In this document: positions 14,561-22,316 of the stretch, one piece after another
Numbering within the stretch: position 1 is the first letter of the stretch
How the letters are laid out: the number at the start of each line of letters is the position of its first letter
From: JBCBKL01 sp963922565
GTDB taxonomy: Bacteria; Pseudomonadota; Alphaproteobacteria; Rhodobacterales; Rhodobacteraceae
NCBI GenBank assembly: GCA_963922565.1
Contig: CAWUIQ010000053.1
Coordinates: 1 to 22,671, forward strand
Length of the DNA stretch: 22,671 nucleotides
Direction: 5' to 3'
Position numbers and translations under genes: made by a program
Notes under the pieces: generated by a model
What the model was told of the DNA's origin: nothing
Database searches by the model: none
Seen by the model: only the letters and a program-made list of their open reading frames with translations

Positions 14561-16009
14561 ATGGAACCTTTGACATGGACCGGCGCTCTCGGCGGATTTC
14601 TGAACCCCTTCCTCTATACCGTGACAGCAGTGTTTCTGCTTGCCTTGCTGGTACAGATCGTGATGAGCGTCTTTGCATCCGACAACGGGATCGTGGCGCA
14701 GGCCGATGGGACCATCGCACGGACGAGCAGTCGCTATGACCTTGCGGCCTCGGTCACGAACTGGCTTGGTCTGGCGCTCTTGTTCCTGATCCTGATCTAC
14801 ATCGTTGTCGGCGCGTTTGCCGGGCCGGGCGTGGTCGGGATCGTGGGCGGTATGAGCCAACAGCTCATTCCCGTCTGGATCGCGCTGATCGTCACCTTCA
14901 CGGTTTCGATCTTCTACAAGCGAAAGCTGGGCCTTTACGGCAAGCTCTTTGACTCGACCGTGGGCATGATCGGCTTTGGCCTCGTGATGTTCTGGGTCTT
15001 TGTCGGCGTCTTTGGCGCGCTGGACCTGATCGTGACACACGACTCGCTGAGCCAGGTTTCGGGGATGAAGAACAAGGTGCCCGGCACGCCGCTGCGCGGA
15101 GCCGAGGAAGGCGACTATCAGTGGTTCCTGCTTGGTGGCGACAACCTGGCGCGGGATGTGTTCTCGCGTCTGGCCAAGGGTGCCTGGGTGGTGGTGCAGA
15201 TCGCACCGCTCGCGACGCTCTTTGCGTTCATGGTCGGCATCACGCTGGGCCTGCCCGCTGGATACTATGGCGGCACGCTCGACACGATCATCTCGTTCAT
15301 CGCGAACCTGATCCTCGCCTTCCCCGTGATCCTGCTTTTCTACCTGCTGGTCACGCCCGAGATCGTGGCGACGGGTATCCCGAACTATATGGCGACGTTC
15401 CTCTTTGCCTTCCCGCTGGTCTTTGTCGGCGTGTTGCTGAACTCCCGGTATTACACGCAACCTTCGTTGCGGACCCCGCTGCTGATCGTGGTTCTGGGCG
15501 CCATGGGCTGGGTCTACCTGTCGCTGATTTCGGACCGGGGCACCAAGGTGAACCTGCTGCCCGATGCGATGGATCTGTTCGACATTGATCCCGGCATCCT
15601 CGTCGTCTTCGTGTCGGTCGTGTTCGTGAACGCGCCAACCGTTTTCCGGATCGTTCGGGGCCTCGCGCTTGACATCAAGACGCGGGATTACGTGGCAGCC
15701 GCACAGACCCGTGGTGAAGGCCCGTGGTACATCATGCTGTGGGAAATCCTGCCCAATGCGCGCGGTCCGCTGATCGTCGATTTCTGCCTTCGGATCGGGT
15801 ACACGACGATCCTTTTGGGTACCCTCGGCTTCTTCGGCCTGGGCCTTGAGAGCGAGAGCCCGGATTGGGGCACGACGATCAACGCAGGCCGCAGGTTGCT
15901 GGCCGTCTATCCGCATGCGGCAATCGCGCCAGCGCTGTCGCTTTTGACGCTGGTGCTGGGGCTGAACCTGCTGGCGGACGGTCTGCGCGAAGAAAGCCTG
16001 AAGGACTAG
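14561..16009 (+). CDS. ABC transporter permease, OppC/DppC type, with long N-terminal membrane extension
   Basis: The C-terminal part is a clear DppC-type permease: GGDNLARDVFSRLAKGAW (192-209), GITLGLPAGYYGGTLD (226-241), the EAA loop DYVAAAQTRGEGPWYIMLWE (376-395) and a TLGFFGLGLESESPDWG block (421-437). The whole protein is 482 residues, against about 280-310 for ordinary DppC. The surplus is an N-terminal region (residues 1-185) with about four extra membrane segments (15-38, 64-85, 102-118, 134-157), plus an insertion of about 70 residues with two hydrophobic segments (276-345) before the EAA loop. It starts 12 bases after the partner permease, preceded by GGGAGAGAG, so the two are one operon. 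Such enlarged DppC forms are, to my knowledge, a distinct subgroup; substrate unknown. Confidence 0.9.
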   Translation: MEPLTWTGALGGFLNPFLYTVTAVFLLALLVQIVMSVFASDNGIVAQADGTIARTSSRYDLAASVTNWLGLALLFLILIYIVVGAFAGPGVVGIVGGMSQQLIPVWIALIVTFTVSIFYKRKLGLYGKLFDSTVGMIGFGLVMFWVFVGVFGALDLIVTHDSLSQVSGMKNKVPGTPLRGAEEGDYQWFLLGGDNLARDVFSRLAKGAWVVVQIAPLATLFAFMVGITLGLPAGYYGGTLDTIISFIANLILAFPVILLFYLLVTPEIVATGIPNYMATFLFAFPLVFVGVLLNSRYYTQPSLRTPLLIVVLGAMGWVYLSLISDRGTKVNLLPDAMDLFDIDPGILVVFVSVVFVNAPTVFRIVRGLALDIKTRDYVAAAQTRGEGPWYIMLWEILPNARGPLIVDFCLRIGYTTILLGTLGFFGLGLESESPDWGTTINAGRRLLAVYPHAAIAPALSLLTLVLGLNLLADGLREESLKD

Positions 16010-16016
16010 TGAACAA

Positions 16017-16040
16017 GGCCCCGGGGTACGCCCCCGGACC
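16017..16040 (+). other. GC-rich hairpin between the permease and ATPase genes
   Basis: CCGGGG (16021-16026) and CCCCGG (16032-16037) form a stem with a 5-base loop, extended by GG/CC outside a one-base bulge, eight bases after the permease stop. No T-run follows. Hairpins of this CCGGGG...CCCCGG type are frequent between genes in this bacterial group, so it may be an ordinary mRNA stabiliser. Confidence 0.45.
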
Positions 16041-16105
16041 CTCTGCATAATCAAGGTCGGAACAAGCGGGCAAACCGCAGACCGGCCAGAACAGGGAAAA
16101 CGACA

Positions 16106-18190
16106 ATGAAAACATGGGATCATGACGGCCCGATCCTCGAAATCGACAAGCTCTCGATTTCGTTCTTCACCCGGCTGCGCGAAATCCCGGCCGTGATGGA
16201 CTTTTCAGTGACCGTGCAACCGGGCGAGGCGGTCGGCCTTGTCGGGGAATCGGGCTGCGGCAAGTCCACCGTCGCCCTGGGTGTGATGCAGGATCTGGGC
16301 AAGAACGGCCGCATCGTGGGCGGGTCGATCAAGTTCCGGGGCCGCGACCTGAGCGCCATGAGCCGCGAAGAGCTGCGCGATATCCGCGGCAGCGAAATCG
16401 CGATGATCTATCAGGAACCCATGGCGTCGCTGAACCCGGCAATGAAGATCGGCAGACAGCTGATGGAAGTGCCGATGATCCACCAGGGTGCCTCGGAAAA
16501 GGATGCCTACGACCGCGCCCTGCAAGTGGTGACGGACGTGAAGCTGCCGGACCCAAAGCGGATCCTGAACAGCTATCCGCATCAGCTTTCAGGCGGGCAG
16601 CAACAGCGGATCGTCATCGCGATGGCGCTCATGTCCGAGCCGTCGCTCCTGATCCTAGATGAACCGACAACCGCGCTCGACGTGACCGTCGAGGCGGCGG
16701 TTGTGGAACTGGTCAAGGACCTCGGCAAGAAATACGGCACCTCGATGCTGTTCATCTCGCACAACCTCGGCCTGGTTCTTGAGACCTGCGACCGGCTTTG
16801 CGTGATGTATTCCGGCGAAGCGGTAGAGCGGGGCAGCATCCACGACGTCTTTGACGAGATGCAGCACCCCTATACACAGGCCCTGTTCCGGTCGATCCCG
16901 CTGCCGGGGGCGGACAAGAACGCGCGCCCGCTCAAGGCCATCCCGGGCAACTTCCCCCTGCCCCACGAACGGCCGCAAGGCTGCAATTTCGGACCGCGCT
17001 GCGACTATTTCGATGCGGGGCGTTGCGATCAGAAAGAGATCCCGATGTCGACTGTGCCGGGCAATGACCGTCACCACACCCGGTGTCTGAAATTCCAGGA
17101 AATCGACTGGAACGCGCCGCTGGTTGTCGAGGATCAAAAGGAAAAGGCAGAGGTTGGCCAGGTCGTCCTCAAGATGGACAACCTCAAGAAATATTATGAG
17201 GTCGCCGCCAACGCGCTCTTCGGCGGTGGCGACAAGAAGGTCGTCAAGGCGAACGAGACGCTCAGTTTCGAAGCCCGCGAATCCGAGACATTGGCCATCG
17301 TGGGCGAGTCGGGCTGCGGCAAGTCGACCTTTGCCAAGGTTCTCATGGGGCTTGAGACGGCGACCGAGGGTCAGATTCTGCTCGACAACAAAAGCATCGA
17401 ACAGGTGCCGATCGAGAAACGCGACACCAAGACCGTGGCCGACGTCCAGATGGTCTTTCAGAACCCGTTTGACACGCTGAACCCGTCGATGACGGTCGGT
17501 CGGCAGATCATCCGGGCGCTTGAAATCTTCAAGGTGGGCAAGAACGAGGCGGAGCGGCGCGAGCGGATGTTACAGCTGCTTGATCTCGTCAAACTGCCCC
17601 GCGCCTTTGCTGACCGGATGCCCCGGCAATTGTCGGGCGGCCAGAAACAGCGGGTCGGCATCGCGCGGGCCTTTGCAGGTGACGCGCGGATCGTGGTGGC
17701 GGACGAACCCGTCTCGGCCCTCGATGTGTCGGTTCAGGCGGCGGTTACCGACCTCTTGATGGAGATCCAGCGCGAACAGAAAACGACGCTATTGTTCATC
17801 AGCCACGACCTGTCGATCGTCCGCTATCTGAGCGACCGGGTGATGGTGATGTATCTGGGCCATGTGGTCGAGCTGGGCGATACAGAACAGGTGTTTTCAC
17901 CACCCTACCACCCTTATACCGAGGCGTTGCTCTCGGCTGTGCCAATCGCCGACACGTCCATCGAAAAGAAACACATCGTTCTCGAGGGTGACATCCCGTC
18001 GGCCATGAACCCGCCGACAGGCTGCCCCTTCCAGACCCGGTGCCGCTGGAAATCCGAGGTCCCAGGCGGGCTTTGCGAAAAAGAGGTGCCGCCGGTCCGG
18101 CATCTGGCGCAGGGTCACCAGATCAAGTGCCATCTGAGCGACGAAAAGCTGGCCGAGATGGAACCGGTGATCAAGATCGCAGCCGAATAA
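16106..18190 (+). CDS. Fused double ATPase of Opp/Dpp-type ABC importer (DppD-DppF fusion)
   Basis: Both nucleotide-binding domains that power peptide-type import are in one 694-residue chain. Domain 1: Walker A GESGCGKS (47-54), signature LSGGQ (161-165), Walker B LLILDE (181-186), switch H219. Domain 2: GESGCGKS (400-407), LSGGQ (509-513), IVVADE (529-534), switch H567. Each is followed by the Opp/Dpp C-terminal extension with four cysteines: C293, C299, C307, C327 and C640, C646, C657, C675. A linker at about 335-355 joins the halves. The ATG has an AGGGAAA site and follows permease 2 by 96 bases with a hairpin between. Fused ATPases of this kind are common for this transporter class in alphaproteobacteria. 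All ATPase motifs look intact, so the importer should be active if a binding protein exists. Confidence 0.95.
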   Translation: MKTWDHDGPILEIDKLSISFFTRLREIPAVMDFSVTVQPGEAVGLVGESGCGKSTVALGVMQDLGKNGRIVGGSIKFRGRDLSAMSREELRDIRGSEIAMIYQEPMASLNPAMKIGRQLMEVPMIHQGASEKDAYDRALQVVTDVKLPDPKRILNSYPHQLSGGQQQRIVIAMALMSEPSLLILDEPTTALDVTVEAAVVELVKDLGKKYGTSMLFISHNLGLVLETCDRLCVMYSGEAVERGSIHDVFDEMQHPYTQALFRSIPLPGADKNARPLKAIPGNFPLPHERPQGCNFGPRCDYFDAGRCDQKEIPMSTVPGNDRHHTRCLKFQEIDWNAPLVVEDQKEKAEVGQVVLKMDNLKKYYEVAANALFGGGDKKVVKANETLSFEARESETLAIVGESGCGKSTFAKVLMGLETATEGQILLDNKSIEQVPIEKRDTKTVADVQMVFQNPFDTLNPSMTVGRQIIRALEIFKVGKNEAERRERMLQLLDLVKLPRAFADRMPRQLSGGQKQRVGIARAFAGDARIVVADEPVSALDVSVQAAVTDLLMEIQREQKTTLLFISHDLSIVRYLSDRVMVMYLGHVVELGDTEQVFSPPYHPYTEALLSAVPIADTSIEKKHIVLEGDIPSAMNPPTGCPFQTRCRWKSEVPGGLCEKEVPPVRHLAQGHQIKCHLSDEKLAEMEPVIKIAAE

Positions 18191-18269
18191 GCGGATCCTA
18201 AGCGACAACTTTCTGCGCTGCGGCATCTAGGCGGATGGCGCCCCAGCCTCTGCCTGATACGTTCGCGCC

Positions 18270-19679
18270 ATGCTGGTTTTTCTGCCTCTTGTCGTCCCGC
18301 TTGGGCTGCTCATCTGGCTTGCCTATCGCGGCTATTCCGTCTTGATCCTTGCACCCATTATGGCCGTTCTCGCGGCGGTCATGGCCGGGGATCCGGCACT
18401 GGCAACCATTACCGAACGGTTCATGCCAGCGGCGGGGCGGTTCGTTGTCAGTTTCTTCCTGATCTTCCTGCTGGGCGCCGTCTTTGGCCGTTTGATGGAG
18501 GAAAGCGGGGCCGCCCACAGCCTTGCCCAAGGCATCACTCGGGTCTTTGGGCCTGAGCAGGCGATTGCAGCCGTTGTCGCAGCCTGCGCGCTGCTGACTT
18601 TTGGTGGTGTCTCGCTGTTCATCGTTGCCTTTGCTGTCTATCCGATTGCCCGCGCGCTTTTCCGGCAGGCCGGTCATTCGCCCAAGCTGATCCCGGCGAC
18701 CATTGCGCTCGGTGCCTTCACCTTCACCATGACGGCCCTGCCCGGAACACCCGCGATCCAGAACGCGATCCCGATGCCCTATTTCGGGACCACCGTTTTC
18801 GCCGCACCGGGCCTTGGGGTCATTGCGGCGCTCATCATGGGCGCGGGGGGCCTGATGTATCTTGGCCGCCTTGCCCGGGTAAGCACGCGACCGGCGGTAT
18901 CGGGGACAGATCCAACCGCGCTTGCAGCCATGACAGTGGATTCTGGCATCGTCAGCGCCGCCGGGGCTGAGCGAACGGGGCCTGGCATTGCGGTTGGCCT
19001 TGTCCCAATCGGCGCGGTGTTGTTGCTGAACCTCGCCTTCAGCACGCTGGTCTTTCCGCGGCTCGATCTGTCCTACCTCCAAACGGATGCATGGGGTCGG
19101 ATCGATCCGCAAGGAGTTGTCGGCCTTTGGTCGCTCTTGTCCGCGCTGACGCTGTCGATCCTGTTGTTCATGTCCCTCACGCGGAAATCCCTGCCGGAAC
19201 CCTTCAAGGCGGCGGGACGGGGGGCTGAGGCAGCCCTGCTGCCCCTTTTCAACACCGCAAGCCTCGTCGGTTTCGGGTCGGTCATCGCGGGGCTTGCGGC
19301 TTTCGGTCAGATCGAAGCCGCGCTCATGAACTTGCCGGGTGGCATTCTGGTCAATCTGGCCCTGTCCGTCGCCATACTTGCCGGCATCACAGGCTCCGCC
19401 TCTGGCGGCATGTCGATCGCACTCGACACGATGGGTGAGCAGTTCGTCCAGATGGCCGACGCTGCAGGAACGGACCGCGCATTGCTGCACCGGGTCACGA
19501 CGCTGGCGACGGGCGGCCTCGATGCGTTGCCGCATAACGGGGCCGTGGTGACATTGCTGGGGATCGGGCGGCTGACGCATCGGGAAGCCTATGGCCCGAT
19601 ATTCGTGGTTGCCGTCCTGATCCCGGTCGTGGCGCTTGTCGCCGTTCTTTTTCTGGCGGCACTTTTCGGCAGCTTTTGA
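18270..19679 (+). CDS. GntP-family permease (gluconate/organic acid type transporter)
   Basis: The 469-residue product is almost wholly hydrophobic with roughly 11-13 membrane segments. It shows the pattern of the GntP/CitMHS-like ion transporter group: PAAGRFVVSFFLIFLLGAVF with LMEESGAAHSLA (about 50-85), FGGVSLFIVAFAVYPIARAL, ALPGTPAIQNAIPMPYFGT and a late block of the form TGSASGGMSIALDTMGEQF followed by LDALPHNGAVVTLL. The repeated glycine/proline breaks fit re-entrant loops. Proton-coupled uptake of a small carboxylate is the family's usual role; the exact substrate is unknown. It begins 79 bases after the ATPase gene without an obvious ribosome binding site and ends 73 bases before typA, so a functional link with the ABC importer is not shown. 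Confidence 0.88.
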   Translation: MLVFLPLVVPLGLLIWLAYRGYSVLILAPIMAVLAAVMAGDPALATITERFMPAAGRFVVSFFLIFLLGAVFGRLMEESGAAHSLAQGITRVFGPEQAIAAVVAACALLTFGGVSLFIVAFAVYPIARALFRQAGHSPKLIPATIALGAFTFTMTALPGTPAIQNAIPMPYFGTTVFAAPGLGVIAALIMGAGGLMYLGRLARVSTRPAVSGTDPTALAAMTVDSGIVSAAGAERTGPGIAVGLVPIGAVLLLNLAFSTLVFPRLDLSYLQTDAWGRIDPQGVVGLWSLLSALTLSILLFMSLTRKSLPEPFKAAGRGAEAALLPLFNTASLVGFGSVIAGLAAFGQIEAALMNLPGGILVNLALSVAILAGITGSASGGMSIALDTMGEQFVQMADAAGTDRALLHRVTTLATGGLDALPHNGAVVTLLGIGRLTHREAYGPIFVVAVLIPVVALVAVLFLAALFGSF

Positions 19680-19697
19680 AGGATCCGGATTTTCGCT

Positions 19698-19746
19698 CGC
19701 CTTTTCTGCGGATGCACGGTATGGCCCGCGCAAATGCAGAAAGGCG
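19698..19746 (+). promoter_or_regulatory. typA leader hairpin that sequesters the ribosome binding site
   Basis: CGCCTTTTCTGC (19698-19709) and GCAGAAAGGCG (19736-19746) can form an 11-bp stem with one bulged T; a further GCGG/CCGC pairing is possible inside. The 3' arm contains AGAAAGG (19738-19744), the ribosome binding site placed 8 bases before the typA ATG. Folding would hide it. A thermosensor or co-transcriptional switch is a possible reading; that part is inference. Confidence 0.5.
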
Positions 19747-19752
19747 GCTTTC

Positions 19753-21570
19753 ATGGACCTGCGTAACATCGCAATCATCGCGCACGTTGACCACGGCAAG
19801 ACCACGCTGGTCGACGAATTGCTGAAACAATCCGGCGCCTTTCGGGAAAACCAAGCCGTTGCCGAACGCGCCATGGATTCCAACGAACTCGAACGCGAAC
19901 GCGGCATCACGATCCTTGCCAAGGCCACGTCGGTTGAATGGAAAAACACCCGGATCAACATCGTCGACACGCCCGGCCACGCGGATTTCGGGGGTGAGGT
20001 CGAACGGATCCTGTCGATGGTCGATGGTGTCGTGTTGCTGGTCGATGCCGCCGAAGGGCCCATGCCGCAAACGAAATTCGTGACATCGAAGGCGCTGGCG
20101 CTTGGGCTGCGTCCGATCGTGGTGCTGAACAAGGTCGACAAGCCCGATGCCGAACCCGACCGCGCGCTCGACGAATGCTTTGACCTGTTTGCCAATCTGG
20201 GCGCCGATGACGATCAGCTGGATTTCCCGGCCATGTATGCTTCCGGTCGCAGCGGCTGGGCCGATATGGAGCTCGATGGCCCGCGGCAGGATCTGTCGGC
20301 CCTCTTCGATCTGATCGTCGAACACGTGCCCGCGCCAAAACAGCTCGCGGCGCGCGACGAACCCTTCAGGATGCTGGCAACCACGCTGGGCAGTGATCCG
20401 TTCATCGGCCGCATCCTGACCGGGCGCGTCGAAGCCGGCACGCTGAAGACCGGTGAAAGCGTTAAAGCGCTCAGCCGTGATGGCAGCGTGATCGAGAATT
20501 TCCGGGTCACCAAGATCCTCGCCTTTCGCGGTCTTGCACAACAACCCATCGATGTGGCCGAAGCAGGCGACATCGTCTCGCTTGCCGGGATGGCGAAAGC
20601 CACCGTGGCCGACAGTATCGTGGCCCCCGGTATCGACATCCCCCTGCCCGCGCAGCCCATCGACCCGCCCACCATCACCGTGACCTTCGGCATCAACGAC
20701 TCACCGCTCGCGGGGCGGGACGGCAAAAAGGTGCAATCTCGCGTCATCCGCGACCGACTGATGAAAGAGGCGGAATCGAACGTTGCCATCCGCGTGACCG
20801 ACACGCCGGGCGGCGAAGCCTTCGAGGTTGCTGGTCGTGGTGAATTGCAGATGGGCGTTCTGATCGAAAACATGCGGCGCGAAGGTTTTGAGCTGAGCAT
20901 TTCGCGCCCACAGGTGCTGTTTCGCGAGGAAAACGGCCAGCGGATGGAACCCGTTGAGGAGGTCACCATCGACGTCGACGACGAATATTCCGGCGCCGTC
21001 ATCGAAAAGATCACCGGCGCCCGCAAGGGCGAACTGGCCGAGATGAAACCGGCCGGCGCGGGCAAGACCCGCATCATCGCCCATGTCCCTTCGCGGGGGC
21101 TGATCGGATACCACGGCGAGTTCCTGACCGATACGCGCGGTACCGGGGTGCTGAACCGGGTGTTTCACGGTTGGTCACCACATAAAGGGCCGATCCCGGG
21201 CCGTCGTGCAGGTGTTCTGATCTCGATGGAAAACGGTCAATCGGTCGCCTACGCGCTTTGGAACCTTGAAGAGCGCGGGCGGATGTTCATAGGGCCGCAG
21301 GCCGACGTCTATACCGGCATGATCATTGGCGAGCACAGCCGCGACAACGATCTCGAAGTGAACCCGCTCAAGGGCAAAAAGCTGACCAACGTGCGGGCCA
21401 GCGGATCGGACGACGCAGTTCGGCTGACCCCGCATGTGCAGTTCAGCCTTGAAGAAGCGATTGCCTATATCGACGACGACGAGTTGGTCGAGGTCACGCC
21501 CAACACGATCCGGCTGCGCAAGCGGTTCCTCGACCCGCATGAGCGCAAGCGGATGGCCAGAGCGTCCTGA
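19753..21570 (+). CDS. typA: Ribosome-associated GTPase TypA/BipA
   Basis: TypA/BipA is an EF-G-like translational GTPase that binds the ribosome and helps 50S assembly, especially under cold or other stress. The 605-residue product has the GTPase motifs AHVDHGKT (10-17), RERGITI (48-54), DTPGH (72-76) and NKVD (126-129), then a beta-barrel domain II, an EF-G domain III-like part (about 305-385), domain V and the BipA-specific C-terminal domain, including SRGLIGYHGEFLTDTRGTG and LTNVRASGSDDAVRLTPH. Length is normal. I chose the ATG at 19753 because homology starts with MDLRNIAIIAHVDHG and an AGAAAGG site precedes it; the frame is open upstream to 19636 inside the GntP gene but that is not protein-like. 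It is convergent with the VOC gene, 12 bases apart. Confidence 0.97.
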   Translation: MDLRNIAIIAHVDHGKTTLVDELLKQSGAFRENQAVAERAMDSNELERERGITILAKATSVEWKNTRINIVDTPGHADFGGEVERILSMVDGVVLLVDAAEGPMPQTKFVTSKALALGLRPIVVLNKVDKPDAEPDRALDECFDLFANLGADDDQLDFPAMYASGRSGWADMELDGPRQDLSALFDLIVEHVPAPKQLAARDEPFRMLATTLGSDPFIGRILTGRVEAGTLKTGESVKALSRDGSVIENFRVTKILAFRGLAQQPIDVAEAGDIVSLAGMAKATVADSIVAPGIDIPLPAQPIDPPTITVTFGINDSPLAGRDGKKVQSRVIRDRLMKEAESNVAIRVTDTPGGEAFEVAGRGELQMGVLIENMRREGFELSISRPQVLFREENGQRMEPVEEVTIDVDDEYSGAVIEKITGARKGELAEMKPAGAGKTRIIAHVPSRGLIGYHGEFLTDTRGTGVLNRVFHGWSPHKGPIPGRRAGVLISMENGQSVAYALWNLEERGRMFIGPQADVYTGMIIGEHSRDNDLEVNPLKGKKLTNVRASGSDDAVRLTPHVQFSLEEAIAYIDDDELVEVTPNTIRLRKRFLDPHERKRMARAS

Positions 21571-21582
21571 ACTGATCGCGGC

Positions 21583-21963
21583 TCAGGGCCGTGGTACGTG
21601 CTGGTCGAACATAATGAGGTTCCCGTCGGGATCCGTGACCTGGATGTAATCCGGGCCATCGCTGTCGGCATCCGCTGCCCGCGCCATCTCGACACCGTTT
21701 TCCTGAAGACGCGCCTGCAGGGCCCGGACATCCTCGAAGATTTCGACCGGCTGCCCCTCGTCGTCCCAACCGGGATTGAAGGTCAGGATATTGCCTTCGA
21801 ACATGCCCTGAAACAGCCCGATCTTGGTGGTGCCGTTCTGCATTATGAGAAAACCGTGTTCCGCATCGCCATGCATCGCCTCAAAACCCAACAGTTCATA
21901 GAACGCGCGTGACTTCGCCAGGTCGGCCACTGCAAGGCTGACGGAAAAGCATCCAAGGGTCAT
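21583..21963 (-). CDS. Small VOC/glyoxalase-fold protein
   Basis: The 126-residue product has the paired beta-alpha-beta-beta-beta layout of the vicinal oxygen chelate fold. It opens with FSVSLAVADLAKSRAFYELL followed by GF, the usual N-terminal module, and ends with YIQVTDPDGNLIMFDQH, where the DPDGN-I/L-x-x-F pattern marks the second module. Members include glyoxalase I, fosfomycin-resistance proteins and dioxygenases; most small ones are uncharacterised and I cannot assign a substrate. The ATG has a strong AAGGAG site. It lies downstream of alaS and the DUF1330 gene, separated by 64 bases containing a hairpin. Confidence 0.88.
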   Translation of the reverse strand: MTLGCFSVSLAVADLAKSRAFYELLGFEAMHGDAEHGFLIMQNGTTKIGLFQGMFEGNILTFNPGWDDEGQPVEIFEDVRALQARLQENGVEMARAADADSDGPDYIQVTDPDGNLIMFDQHVPRP

Positions 21964-21975
21964 GTCTTGCTCCTT

Positions 21976-22016
21976 TTGCTTGCCGGAATGCTTGGCATCC
22001 CGACGGCAAAAAGCAA
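21976..22016. other. Long bulged hairpin between the DUF1330 and VOC genes
   Basis: GGAATGC (21985-21991) and GCATCCC (21995-22001) pair with one GU-type pair around a 3-base loop. TTGCC (21980-21984) pairs with GGCAA (22005-22009) and TTGC (21976-21979) with GCAA (22013-22016), leaving two 3-base bulges. It ends one base before the VOC ribosome binding site. No clean T-run follows on either strand, so an attenuator or end-of-message stabiliser is more likely than a standard terminator. Confidence 0.45.
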
Positions 22017-22027
22017 GACGGACGGGC

Positions 22028-22315
22028 CTAGTCGGTCGTCTCGACGATCACGACTTCGCGGTCCGACGCCTCTTTCGCCCAGACAACCGCCTCTTGGTAT
22101 TTCGGGTCGTTATAGGCGGCGAGCGCGTCATCGACCGACGGAAAGCGGGCGACGACGTTTCGCGCGCGCCCCTGCCCTTCGACCTGTTCCACCCGGCCAC
22201 CGCGCGCGATGAAAACGCCGCCATGCGCCGGGATCACCTCGGACGCAACCGTGATGTACTTGCCGTAAAGATCAGGGTCGGTGATATCGACCCGCGCAAT
22301 CCAAAGTGCTGCCAT
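22028..22315 (-). CDS. DUF1330 family protein
   Basis: The 95-residue product has the dimeric ferredoxin-like (alpha/beta barrel) pattern of DUF1330: WIARVDITDPDLYGKYITVA at the N-terminus, IPAHGGVFIARGG, and VVARFPSVDDALAAYNDPKY then a VIVE strand. No enzymatic activity is established for most members. The ATG at 22315 sits one base after the alaS stop codon, and the last alaS codons (GGGAGGA) serve as its ribosome binding site, so its translation is probably coupled to alaS. A longer frame extends to 22483 but is antisense-free alaS coding sequence in another frame and is not protein-like. Confidence 0.9.
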   Translation of the reverse strand: MAALWIARVDITDPDLYGKYITVASEVIPAHGGVFIARGGRVEQVEGQGRARNVVARFPSVDDALAAYNDPKYQEAVVWAKEASDREVVIVETTD

Positions 22316-22316
22316 T

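Noticed and set aside
14558..16123. Minus-strand frame of 521 codons
   Set aside because: It mirrors the second permease gene base for base; the product is an unusual Gln/Arg/His/Asp-rich chain, as expected opposite a membrane protein gene.
18198..20195. Minus-strand frame of 665 codons
   Set aside because: It is antisense to the GntP permease and the start of typA; long by chance because of high GC, with no domain.
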